Shown here in pieces: positions 7,815 to 15,425 of a DNA stretch of 22,077 bases. How positions within the stretch are numbered: position 1 is the stretch's first letter; each line of letters begins with the position of its first letter. The position numbers were made by a program, and so were the translations under genes. Source of the stretch: Clostridia bacterium (lineage in GTDB: Bacteria > Bacillota_A > Clostridia > Christensenellales > Aristaeellaceae); contig JAFUDW010000083.1 of the NCBI GenBank assembly GCA_017464225.1, positions 1 to 22,077 on the forward strand. Reading direction: 5' to 3'. The notes under the pieces were generated by a model. That model worked only from the letters and a program-made list of their open reading frames with translations, was not told where the DNA came from and ran no database searches.

Positions 7815-8792
7815 ATGCCGACTGAACAGGACATTTTATCCTTCCGGCAGCAGCTGGAGAGCATCAAAACCGAAATATCAAAGGAGATCGTGGGCCAGCG
7901 GGAGGTTATCGACACCCTGGTGCTGGCGCTGGTGGCGGGCGGCAACGTGTTGCTGGAGGGCGTGCCGGGCCTTGGAAAAACCAGGCTGGTGCGCACGCTT
8001 TCCCGGGTGCTTGATCTGCCCTTTTCCCGCATCCAGTTCACCCCGGACCTGATGCCCGCTGATATCACGGGCACCAGCATCATGGAAAAAAACGAGAGCG
8101 GCAGCGCTTTCCGTTTCCAGCCCGGGCCGCTGTTTGCCTCCATCGTGCTGGCGGACGAGATCAACCGCGCCACGCCCAAAACCCAGAGCGCTCTGCTGGA
8201 GGCTATGCAGGAGCACGCCGTCACCGTTTCGGGCGTCAGCCGCCCCATGGCCGAGCCTTATTTTGTATTGGCCACACAGAACCCGGTGGAGCAGGAGGGC
8301 ACCTATCCCTTGCCCGAGGCCCAGCTGGACCGCTTTCTGTTCAAGGTGCTGGTGCCCTTCCCCACGCTGGAGGAGCTGGACGGCATCGTCAATATGACCA
8401 CCGCCGGCGAGGAACCCAGAGCCAATAAGGCGGCGGACGGGAAGGATATCCTGCGCCTGCGGGAGATCTCCCGCCAGGTGCCTGTGGCTCAGGCTGTGCA
8501 GCGGTACGCCCTGCAGCTGGTGCTCAACACCCATCCCGAGCTGCCTGAAAGTCCGGCGGTCAGCCGCGGCTGCCTGCGCTTTGGCGCCAGCCCCCGGGCG
8601 GCCCAGGCCATGCTGTCGGCGGCCCGCGTCCGGGCTCTTGCCCAGGGACGGTTCAACGTGGCCTATGAGGATATTAACGCCCTGGCCAAGCCCTGCCTGC
8701 GCCACAGGATCGCCCTGAGCTTTGAGGGCATGGCCCAGGGGCGTACGCCGGACGATATCATTGATGAACTGATGAAGGAGAGCGGGCGGTAA
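7815..8792 (+). CDS. MoxR family AAA+ ATPase
   Basis: This 325-residue protein has all the main MoxR motifs: Walker A EGVPGLGKT (48-56), Walker B with D114-E115 in VLADEINRATPKTQ, and sensor 1 around ATQNP (153-157). MoxR ATPases form ring-like chaperones in the cytoplasm and are thought to remodel or activate partner proteins, very often VWA-domain proteins encoded next door. A strong AAAGGAGG site precedes the ATG. The final A of the TAA stop is the first base of the DUF58 start codon. In this operon its likely clients are the DUF58 and VWA proteins. Confidence 0.96.
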   Translation: MPTEQDILSFRQQLESIKTEISKEIVGQREVIDTLVLALVAGGNVLLEGVPGLGKTRLVRTLSRVLDLPFSRIQFTPDLMPADITGTSIMEKNESGSAFRFQPGPLFASIVLADEINRATPKTQSALLEAMQEHAVTVSGVSRPMAEPYFVLATQNPVEQEGTYPLPEAQLDRFLFKVLVPFPTLEELDGIVNMTTAGEEPRANKAADGKDILRLREISRQVPVAQAVQRYALQLVLNTHPELPESPAVSRGCLRFGASPRAAQAMLSAARVRALAQGRFNVAYEDINALAKPCLRHRIALSFEGMAQGRTPDDIIDELMKESGR

Positions 8793-9649
8793 TGCTCAGC
8801 GAAGGATTTCTCACCCGCCTGGACGCCATGCATCTGGCGCTGCGTTCCCCGGCCCAGGGCGGCGCGGGCGGACTCCGGCGCTCCCGGTCGCTGGGCTCCT
8901 CGGTGGAGTTTTCGGACTTTCGGGAATATGCCCCGGGCGATGATCTGCGCCGCCTGGACTGGAACGCCTACGCCCGGTTTGACCGCCTGTTTTTAAAGCT
9001 GTTCATGGAGGAGCAGGAAACCCAGGTGAATATCCTGCTGGACGCAAGCGCTTCCATGGCGGAGCGCGGCAAATGGGAGACGGCGCAGGGCCTGGCGCAG
9101 ATTTTCAGCTATCTGGCCCTCCGGAGCGGCGACCGGGTAACGCTGTGCAGCTTGGGCAGCGATGCGCGGCGGACGCCAAGCCTGTCGGGCCGGGCCGATT
9201 ATGTGAAGGCCGCCGCCTTCCTGGAAGGCGTCCGGCCCGAGGGGGAAACGCTGCTTTGCCGGGATATCCAGCGCTTGCCGCTGCGTCCGGGACGGGGCGT
9301 GACCGTGCTGATCACTGATCTTATGAGCCCGGACGGGTATGAAAAAGCGCTGCAATCCCTCCTGTACCGCAAGCAGGAGATAACGCTTGCGCACGTGCTT
9401 TCGCCCTGGGAAATGGCGCCGGAATTGGAGGGCATGGTGCGGCTTGTGGACAGCGAAACCGGGGAGGCGCGGGAGATCGCCGTCAGCGGCGACCTGTTGA
9501 CAGACTACCGCCGGACGCTGGATGCGTTTTTAAGCGGCGCGGAAGGCTTTTGCCATGACCGGGAGATCGCCTATATCCGTCTGCTGTCCGACCTGGATAT
9601 GGAAAACGAGGCCCTGCGGGCGCTGTCCCGGGCCGGTCTCGTTGGATAA
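8792..9649 (+). CDS. DUF58 domain protein with VWA-like fold
   Basis: The 285-residue product carries the DUF58 hallmark FREYAPGDDLRRLDW (43-57) followed by a VWA-type metal site DASAS (D84, S86, S88). Unlike many DUF58 proteins it has no N-terminal membrane helices and appears soluble. DUF58 genes are almost always next to MoxR genes, so this is the expected direct partner of the ATPase. Translation is coupled by a TAATG overlap. The biochemical role of DUF58 is not established. Confidence 0.93.
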   Translation: MLSEGFLTRLDAMHLALRSPAQGGAGGLRRSRSLGSSVEFSDFREYAPGDDLRRLDWNAYARFDRLFLKLFMEEQETQVNILLDASASMAERGKWETAQGLAQIFSYLALRSGDRVTLCSLGSDARRTPSLSGRADYVKAAAFLEGVRPEGETLLCRDIQRLPLRPGRGVTVLITDLMSPDGYEKALQSLLYRKQEITLAHVLSPWEMAPELEGMVRLVDSETGEAREIAVSGDLLTDYRRTLDAFLSGAEGFCHDREIAYIRLLSDLDMENEALRALSRAGLVG

Positions 9650-9653
9650 GGAG
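9648..9653 (+). promoter_or_regulatory. Ribosome binding site fixing the start at 9661
   Basis: AAGGAG overlaps the DUF58 stop codon and lies seven bases before the ATG at 9661. A TTG codon immediately upstream (9658) is in frame but less well spaced, so the ATG is preferred. Confidence 0.7.
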
Positions 9654-9660
9654 TTTTTTG

Positions 9661-11418
9661 ATGCGTTTTCTGTTCCCTGCGGGGGCCTGGGCGCTGACTG
9701 CCCTGGCGGCGATCGCGGCGCTGTACCTGCTTAGGCGGCGCAGCCAGAGCGTTACCGTGCCCAGCCTGCTCCTGTGGCAGCGGGCCGCGGCAGAGCAGCA
9801 GGCCATGAAGCCCTTTCAAAAGCTGAAAAAGAACATATTGCTTTTCCTTCAGCTGGCGCTGGCGCTTCTGCTGGCGCTGGCTTTGATGCGCCCGGCGGTA
9901 AGCGGAGGCGCGCAGGGCGAGACCGTGCTGATCTTTGATCTGTCCGCCAGCATGCAGGCGGAGGAGAACGGCGCCTCCCGGCTGGAGACCGCCAAGCGCA
10001 GAGCGCTGGCGCTGGTGGACGGCATGGGCGAAGGCGATCTGGTCACCGTGCTGACCGCCGGGAGCAGGGCTGAGATCGTTTTGTCCCGCTCGGGCGATCT
10101 GACCCGCGTGCGCAGCGCCATCGGCGCTCTCCGGGTGGAAAACGGCGGCGCGGATATGGACGGCGCCGTATCGCTGGCCCAGGCCATGGCCCGGGATATC
10201 GAAGGGCTGAATATCATTGTTTTTTCGGATACGTATGCTTCTCCCGAGGTTCAGACGGCGCGGGTGGGGTCGCCCCGGGAGAACCGGGCGCTGCTGTCGT
10301 TGAGCGTTGGCACCGACGGAAGCGCCTTTGTGCGCGTCGCCAACTACGGCGGTGACGCCGCGGTGACGCTGGAATGCAGCGCTGACGGAGAGCTCTGCGA
10401 TATGGCGGCGCTGGAGCTGGCCGAGGGCGAGATCGCTTCCGCCGTGCTGCAATGCCCGCCCGATGCCGGCATCGTGCAGGTGAAAATCGCCGAGCCCGAT
10501 GCTTTGGCCGCCGATAACGTGCGCTGGTACGCCGCCCGGCAGGCCGAGGAATACCGCGCCGTGCTGTGCGGCGATAACGTGTTTCTGGAAAAGGCGGTGT
10601 CGCTGCGCTCCGATATCCGTCTGCTGCGCGCTGCAGCCGAGGAGATCGACGCGCTGAAGGATATCGATCTGTATATTTTTGACGGGGCGTTGCCCGATAC
10701 GCTGCCCGAGCGCGGAGCGCTGATCTGCGTAGCCCCCCGGAGCGAAGCGCTGAGTATTGCGCCCGGCGAAACCGCGGAGGGCGGCGGCAGCCTGCGGGCG
10801 GAAACCTCCCCGCTGGCCCGGCAGCTCACCGAAAACCTGCTGCTGGAGGATATCGCCCTGTGCCGCTATACGCCGCTGCGTGGCGGCCAAGCCGTGCTTC
10901 GGCTGGGGGAGGACGCTTTATTGTCGGTTGCCGAGCGGGAAGGCCGCAAGGCCGCCGTGCTGGGTTTTGACCTGCATGACAGCAGCCTGCCCATGAAGGG
11001 CGATTTTCCGGTGCTGATGCAGAACCTGCTCTCCTGGATGCTGCCCGATGCCAGACAGGCGCTGCCGGACGGCGTCTGCGGCCAGACCGTAACGCTTCCC
11101 GGGGACAGCCGAGCCGTATCGGTCCAGATCATACTGCCATCGGGCAGGACGGTCCCTGCGGGGGAAACGCTGGAGGATACTGACGAGCAGGGCGTCTATA
11201 CCCTGCGCTTCGCCTATGAGGGCTGGCCGGACAGGACGGCCCGGTTTGTGCTGCATATGGAGAGCGCTGAAAGCGATCTCAGGCAGGTGGGCCCTTCGTC
11301 CGACGCCCTTTCGCTGGGCGGACGGGCCGACGCCGGGCGCGATCTGACGCCCTGGGTGCTTTTGGCGTGCTTTGCGCTGCTGCTGGCGGAATGGGGGGTG
11401 AGCCGACGTGTCGCTTGA
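9661..11418 (+). CDS. BatA-like VWA domain membrane protein
   Basis: This 585-residue protein begins with a BatA N-terminal domain: one helix at 3-25 (LFPAGAWALTALAAIAALYLL), the loop with VPSLLLW, and a second helix at about 59-79. A VWA domain follows with an intact first metal motif DLSAS (D93, S95, S97). The segment from about 300 to 360 (YRAVLCGDNVFLEKA onward, ending in a PERGALICV strand) looks like a Rossmann amidotransferase-type fold seen in relatives. A last helix lies near 560-580 before a short basic tail. Proteins of this type work with MoxR/DUF58. The start ATG was chosen on the AAGGAG spacing. It overlaps the following gene by 11 bases. Ligand of the VWA domain unknown. Confidence 0.88.
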   Translation: MRFLFPAGAWALTALAAIAALYLLRRRSQSVTVPSLLLWQRAAAEQQAMKPFQKLKKNILLFLQLALALLLALALMRPAVSGGAQGETVLIFDLSASMQAEENGASRLETAKRRALALVDGMGEGDLVTVLTAGSRAEIVLSRSGDLTRVRSAIGALRVENGGADMDGAVSLAQAMARDIEGLNIIVFSDTYASPEVQTARVGSPRENRALLSLSVGTDGSAFVRVANYGGDAAVTLECSADGELCDMAALELAEGEIASAVLQCPPDAGIVQVKIAEPDALAADNVRWYAARQAEEYRAVLCGDNVFLEKAVSLRSDIRLLRAAAEEIDALKDIDLYIFDGALPDTLPERGALICVAPRSEALSIAPGETAEGGGSLRAETSPLARQLTENLLLEDIALCRYTPLRGGQAVLRLGEDALLSVAEREGRKAAVLGFDLHDSSLPMKGDFPVLMQNLLSWMLPDARQALPDGVCGQTVTLPGDSRAVSVQIILPSGRTVPAGETLEDTDEQGVYTLRFAYEGWPDRTARFVLHMESAESDLRQVGPSSDALSLGGRADAGRDLTPWVLLACFALLLAEWGVSRRVA

Positions 11419-14071
11419 ATTCCTGCGCCCCTGGGCGCTGTTCCTGGTGGCTGCGGGACTGGATTGGGTGATTTTGATCGCTGTGCGCTCCCGCAGGACG
11501 CATCGCCTTGCGCTGGCGCTGCGCTGCGTATTGACTTGCCTGCTGGCGCTGTCCATTGCCGCGCCTTCCATCCTGCTGCCCGGCGGCAAGACCGCTGTCT
11601 GGCTGCTGGTGGACGCCTCGGACTCGGCCCAGCCCTTGCAGGAGCAGATGACCGACGCCGTCCGCACAGCTATTGAAAACAAAAACGACAACCTGCAGGC
11701 GGGCGTGATCGCCTTTGGTGCCAACGCCATGGTGGAAGCGCCGCTGTCGGATGCGCCTGCGTATCACGGCGTGCAAACGGCTGTGGACAGCCGGGACAGC
11801 GCGCTCAGCGGCGCGCTGGCGCTGGCGGGCGCCCTGCTTCCCTCGGAGGCCGGGGGCCGCGTCGCCGTGATTTCCGACGGCATGACCGATGATTTTACAG
11901 CCGCCGCCAAGGCGCTGGCGGCCCGGGGCATCCCGGTGGACGTGCTGCCGCTGGCGGCGGATACGCTGCCCGACGCTCAGGTTTCCGAGGTGCGCGTGCC
12001 CTTTGAAGCGTACGCCGGCCAGAGCTTTGCCGTCACCGTGCGGGTGGACGCCGCCATGGATACGTCGGGCACGCTGGTGCTCTACCAGGATCGCGCGCCT
12101 GTGGACACCCGGCAGGTAACGCTGCGCAAAGGTGAAAATACCTTTGTTTTCCGGGATATCGCCCGGGCGAGCGGCGTGGTGACCTATGAGGCCCGGCTGC
12201 TGGCGGCCGGGGATGAGCGCAGCCAGAACGACAGCCTGGGCGCTTATGTGTACGTCCGAGGCGCGCCAAGGCTGCTGCTGGTGGAGGGCCGGATGGGGGA
12301 GGGCGGCGAGATGGCCGCCATGCTGACGGCCGCTGGCATGGAGCATGAAACGATCCTGCCCGCTCAGCTGCCCAGCGACGCCGGGCTTTTGCAGCCCTAT
12401 GACGCCATTGTGCTGGTCAACGTGGATTATGACGCCGCGGACGAGGGACAATGGCAGGCTTTGAATACGGCGGTCAAAAGCTTGGGCCGCGGACTGGCCG
12501 TTATCGGCGGCGACAGCAGCTACGCTCTGGGCGGCTATCGGGGATCGACGCTGGAAAGCATGCTCCCTGTCACCATTGATGTGCGCAGCAAGCTTGATCT
12601 GCCCTCGCTGGCGCTGATGCTGGTGATCGACAAGTCCGGCAGCATGACCGACGGCATGTTCGGCACCACCCGGCTGGAATTGGCCAAGGAAGCCGCCATG
12701 CGCGCCTGCGAGGTGCTCACCGAAAACGACCAGGTGGGCGTGATCGCCTTTGACGACGCCGCCAAATGGGTGGTGCCCCTGCGGCAGGCCGATGATATCG
12801 AAGCCATTCAAAGCCTGATCGGCACCATCCGCCCGGGCGGCGGTACGGCCTTTTATACCGCCTTGTACGAATCGCTGCAGGCTCTCTCCCAAAGCGACGC
12901 CGCCCAGAAGCATGTGATCTTCCTCACCGACGGCGAGCCCGGGGACGGCGGTTATGAGGGCGTCGTGGAGGAGATGGCGCAAAACGGCATAACCCTGACC
13001 ACCGTGGCTGTGGGCAGCGGAGCCGACCAGCGGCTGCTGCGCGGCCTGGCCCAGCGGGGCGGCGGCAGGGCTTACGCCGCCAACGAGTTTGATAACCTGC
13101 CCAAGATCTTTACCAAGGAGACCTATCTGGTATCGGGCTCCTATGTGCAGAACCGCGTCTTTACGCCGGTGATCGCCCATCAGTCGGTGCTCACCGATTT
13201 TGCGGGCTTCCCGCAGATGACGGGCTACCTGGCGACCGCCGAAAAAGGCCTTTCCACGGTGGAGCTGGTCAGCGACCGGGACGATCCCATCCTGGCCTGG
13301 TGGCAGTATGGCGCGGGCCGGGTGCTCTGTTTCATGGGCGATAGCCGGGGCGCTTGGACCGAGCAATTGCTCTCCTGGAGCGACGCCTCCGCCTTTTACG
13401 GCGGCATGGCGGCTTTTGTGCTGCCCGGGGATGAGCGCGGCGGCGAACTGACCGCCCGGCGCGCGGGTGACAGCCTGGAAATCAGTTATACGGCGCCGGA
13501 GGGCGGCTCGGGCCTTTCCACGGAGGTCGTCGCCGTTCTGCCCGACGGCGGGGAGCGCAGGATCACGCTCGTTGAAACGGCCCAGGGCGTCTATACCGGC
13601 GCGCTGGAGGCTTCCCAGGATGGCGCGTATGCCCTGCGCGCGGAGCAATATGACGCCGACGGCGGATTGACGCGGGTCATGGAGGGCGGCGCCGTGGCGG
13701 GCTACGCGCCGGAATACGACCTGCGCCGCACAGGGGAGGCGGACGCGTTGAGCCGCCTGGCGGCCTTCACAGGCGGAAGGGTGTATACCGACGCCGCCGG
13801 GCTGCTGGCCCAGCCGGGCGGGAACGTTTATCGGCGGGTCAGCCTGGCCCAGGGGCTGCTGACAGCGTCGCTGATCGTGCTTTTGCTGGATATCGCCGCC
13901 CGCCGCCTGGGCTGGGACGCCCTGCTGGACAAGCGAAAGAAGCGGCGGGCGGATAAGCCGATGAAAACGGAAAAGCCTGCCCGCTTATCCCCTGAAAAGC
14001 AGCCCGCGCCTCCAAAACAGGATACCGCCCAGGCCCTGCTGCAGCGGCAAAAGGATAAAAAGCTGCTCTGA
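11408..14071 (+). CDS. Large membrane protein with two VWA-like domains and an amidotransferase-like domain
   Basis: The 887-residue product, starting at GTG, has two N-terminal helices (about 6-26 and 35-57), a first VWA-like domain with DASDS (D69, S71, S73), a beta-rich linker, a Rossmann-like domain around residues 292-390 (LLLVEGRMGEGGE; VIGGDSSYALGGY), then a second VWA domain with the complete DKSGS motif (D408, S410, S412). A beta-rich region follows, then a C-terminal helix near 812-832 and a basic, Pro/Lys-rich cytoplasmic tail. The amidotransferase-like domain has no cysteine at the usual nucleophile position, so it is probably non-catalytic. The protein resembles VWA/glutamine-amidotransferase-like proteins known near MoxR genes. 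It ends the operon; no intrinsic terminator is clear after it. Confidence 0.88.
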   Translation: MSLEFLRPWALFLVAAGLDWVILIAVRSRRTHRLALALRCVLTCLLALSIAAPSILLPGGKTAVWLLVDASDSAQPLQEQMTDAVRTAIENKNDNLQAGVIAFGANAMVEAPLSDAPAYHGVQTAVDSRDSALSGALALAGALLPSEAGGRVAVISDGMTDDFTAAAKALAARGIPVDVLPLAADTLPDAQVSEVRVPFEAYAGQSFAVTVRVDAAMDTSGTLVLYQDRAPVDTRQVTLRKGENTFVFRDIARASGVVTYEARLLAAGDERSQNDSLGAYVYVRGAPRLLLVEGRMGEGGEMAAMLTAAGMEHETILPAQLPSDAGLLQPYDAIVLVNVDYDAADEGQWQALNTAVKSLGRGLAVIGGDSSYALGGYRGSTLESMLPVTIDVRSKLDLPSLALMLVIDKSGSMTDGMFGTTRLELAKEAAMRACEVLTENDQVGVIAFDDAAKWVVPLRQADDIEAIQSLIGTIRPGGGTAFYTALYESLQALSQSDAAQKHVIFLTDGEPGDGGYEGVVEEMAQNGITLTTVAVGSGADQRLLRGLAQRGGGRAYAANEFDNLPKIFTKETYLVSGSYVQNRVFTPVIAHQSVLTDFAGFPQMTGYLATAEKGLSTVELVSDRDDPILAWWQYGAGRVLCFMGDSRGAWTEQLLSWSDASAFYGGMAAFVLPGDERGGELTARRAGDSLEISYTAPEGGSGLSTEVVAVLPDGGERRITLVETAQGVYTGALEASQDGAYALRAEQYDADGGLTRVMEGGAVAGYAPEYDLRRTGEADALSRLAAFTGGRVYTDAAGLLAQPGGNVYRRVSLAQGLLTASLIVLLLDIAARRLGWDALLDKRKKRRADKPMKTEKPARLSPEKQPAPPKQDTAQALLQRQKDKKLL

Positions 14072-14132
14072 CAATGGGGGTTCCGCTGCAAATTCATCTC
14101 TTTTTTCATCCGTTTTACGGGCATATTCCTTT

Positions 14133-14154
14133 TTATAGCGTTTTATGCTATAAT
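14133..14154 (+). promoter_or_regulatory. Extended -10 promoter with overlapping inverted repeat
   Basis: TGCTATAAT at 14146-14154 is a perfect extended -10 element. The expected -35 region (TTCCTT near 14126) is poor, as is common for extended -10 promoters. An inverted repeat, TTATAGC (14133-14139) and GCTATAA (14147-14153), overlaps the -10 and could be an operator or simply AT-rich symmetry. Transcription would start near 14161 with a short leader to the start at 14188. Confidence 0.7.
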
Positions 14155-14187
14155 AACGGTGATTCATGATCCGGAAGGAGCATTGCT

Positions 14188-15201
14188 ATGTTTTCAAAAC
14201 TGATGAACAGCTATTATTATGGCAAAAGCGGCAAGGGCGATTACCGCAAGGACGATCTGCCCAAGAACCGCTGGCAGCTTTTCTGGGAGATGCTGCGCAT
14301 CCGTTTTTCTTCGCTGTGCAGGCTGAACCTGACGGTTTTCCTGGCTTGGGTGCCCACCATGATCGTGGTGCTGCTGCTGTTCAATTCCATCGTGTCGGTT
14401 TCGGGCATCGAAACGATGACCGACGAGGCCACGGGCGCCGCCTATACCGCCTTTGTGTACGCCGAGCAGGTGGATGAGGATGGCAACGTGGTGGCGGCGG
14501 GCGGCACGGCCTCCATGGACGGCGTGCTGCAGACCACGCTGCTGCTGCTGATCCCCTGCATCCTGATCACCGGCCCGGTGCAGGCCGGCATGGCCTATGT
14601 GACGCGCAACTGGGCCCGGGACGAGCACGCCTTTATCTGGGCGGATTTCAAGGACGCCGTCAAGGAGAACTGGAAGCAGGCGCTGGGCGTTTCGGCCATC
14701 ACGTCGCTGCTGCCCATCGTGATCTATATCTGCTATCGCTTTTACGGCCAGATGATGGGCCAGAGCGCGTTCTTCATGGTGCCCCAGATGCTCACGGTCT
14801 GCCTGGGGATGGTATGGTATCTGGGCCTGGTGTTCATGTATCCGCTGATGGTGAGCTATCGGCTCTCCTTCCGGCAGCTGATCAAAAACGGCCTGATGCT
14901 GGCGGTGGCGCGCTTGCCCATGACGGTGGGCATCCGTCTGGTGACGCTGCTTCCCATGGTCATCGCCATTGCGGTGATGCTGTTTACCTCGGGCTGGGTG
15001 TACGCGCTGATGGCGCTGGCGCTGTACTATGTGCTGGTGGGCTTCGCCCTGGTGCGCTTTATTCACGCCTCCTATACCAACGGGGTGTTTGACCGCTTCA
15101 TCAACAGCCGCATGGAGGGCGTGACCATCAACCGCGGCCTGGCCAAGGAAGAGGATATGGACTTTACCGACGAGGACGAGCCCGACGACCTGGCCCAGTG
15201 A
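14188..15201 (+). CDS. YesL/DUF624-like membrane protein
   Basis: This 337-residue protein has about six membrane segments: 47-70, about 116-140, about 168-187, about 197-222, and two near the C terminus. The segment before helix 3, FKDAVKENWKQAL, matches the amphipathic pattern typical of YesL/DUF624 proteins, but the protein is longer than most of that family (about 210 residues) because of an extra-membrane insert between the first two helices and an acidic tail. DUF624 proteins often sit by carbohydrate transport genes, but none is here. GGAAGGAG lies upstream of the ATG. It is the first gene after the extended -10 promoter. Function unknown. Confidence 0.7.
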   Translation: MFSKLMNSYYYGKSGKGDYRKDDLPKNRWQLFWEMLRIRFSSLCRLNLTVFLAWVPTMIVVLLLFNSIVSVSGIETMTDEATGAAYTAFVYAEQVDEDGNVVAAGGTASMDGVLQTTLLLLIPCILITGPVQAGMAYVTRNWARDEHAFIWADFKDAVKENWKQALGVSAITSLLPIVIYICYRFYGQMMGQSAFFMVPQMLTVCLGMVWYLGLVFMYPLMVSYRLSFRQLIKNGLMLAVARLPMTVGIRLVTLLPMVIAIAVMLFTSGWVYALMALALYYVLVGFALVRFIHASYTNGVFDRFINSRMEGVTINRGLAKEEDMDFTDEDEPDDLAQ

Positions 15202-15204
15202 CAT

Positions 15205-15234
15205 TCATAGCCGGACGCCCGGATGCGCATACTT
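15205..15234 (+). promoter_or_regulatory. Possible sigma-G type promoter for the SASP-like gene
   Basis: TCATA (15205-15209) and CATACTT (15228-15234) are 18 bases apart and match the forespore sigma-G consensus (GHATR, 18 bases, CATNHTA) with one mismatch in each box. A start near 15240 would leave almost no leader before the ribosome binding site, which argues against it. The site is noted because SASP genes are normally under sigma-G. Confidence 0.2.
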
Positions 15235-15239
15235 TACGC

Positions 15240-15247
15240 GGAGGTGA
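15240..15247 (+). promoter_or_regulatory. Shine-Dalgarno site deciding a GTG start
   Basis: GGAGGTGA is a near-perfect anti-16S match. It is too close to the ATG at 15247, which it overlaps, and lies downstream of the ATG at 15223. It is well spaced for the in-frame GTG at 15253, which is therefore chosen. Confidence 0.7.
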
Positions 15248-15252
15248 TGGGC

Positions 15253-15423
15253 GTGTACCGGAATGAACAGGATGAAAAAGCGCTCAAATACCGCGCCGCC
15301 GCCCGGCTGGGGCTGCTGGACAAGCTGCTGAACGTGGGCTGGGCCGGGCTGAGCCCCCGGGAAACGGGACAGATCGGCGGCATGGTGGGCGCCATGAAGC
15401 GCGGGCTCGGAAAGGAAAAATAA
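15253..15423 (+). CDS. Divergent alpha/beta-type small acid-soluble spore protein (SASP-like)
   Basis: The chosen GTG start gives 56 residues. The C-terminal part, LGLLDKLLNVGWAGLSPRET followed by GQIGG, resembles clostridial alpha/beta SASPs, which coat spore DNA in the forespore and protect it from UV and heat. Relatives carry a K-x-E-(I/V)-A germination-protease site before the E-L-G motif; here the segment is KYRAAARLG, so the glutamate at the cleavage site and the second glutamate are both arginine. The second motif reads GGMVGAMKRG rather than the usual GGEMVKRM. It lies between a membrane protein gene and a methyltransferase gene whose start is only three bases past its stop. It may be a SASP paralogue that escapes protease cleavage. 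The family call rests on motif resemblance only. Confidence 0.65.
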   Translation: MYRNEQDEKALKYRAAARLGLLDKLLNVGWAGLSPRETGQIGGMVGAMKRGLGKEK

Positions 15424-15425
15424 CG

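Noticed and set aside
11279..13648. Minus-strand open frame of 789 residues
   Set aside because: It is the shadow of the double-VWA gene, with low-complexity His/Gln/Arg-rich composition and no recognisable domain.
14100..14120. Terminator after the double-VWA gene
   Set aside because: There is a T-run, but the nearest stem (CCGT/ACGG) is only four base pairs and follows the T-run instead of preceding it.
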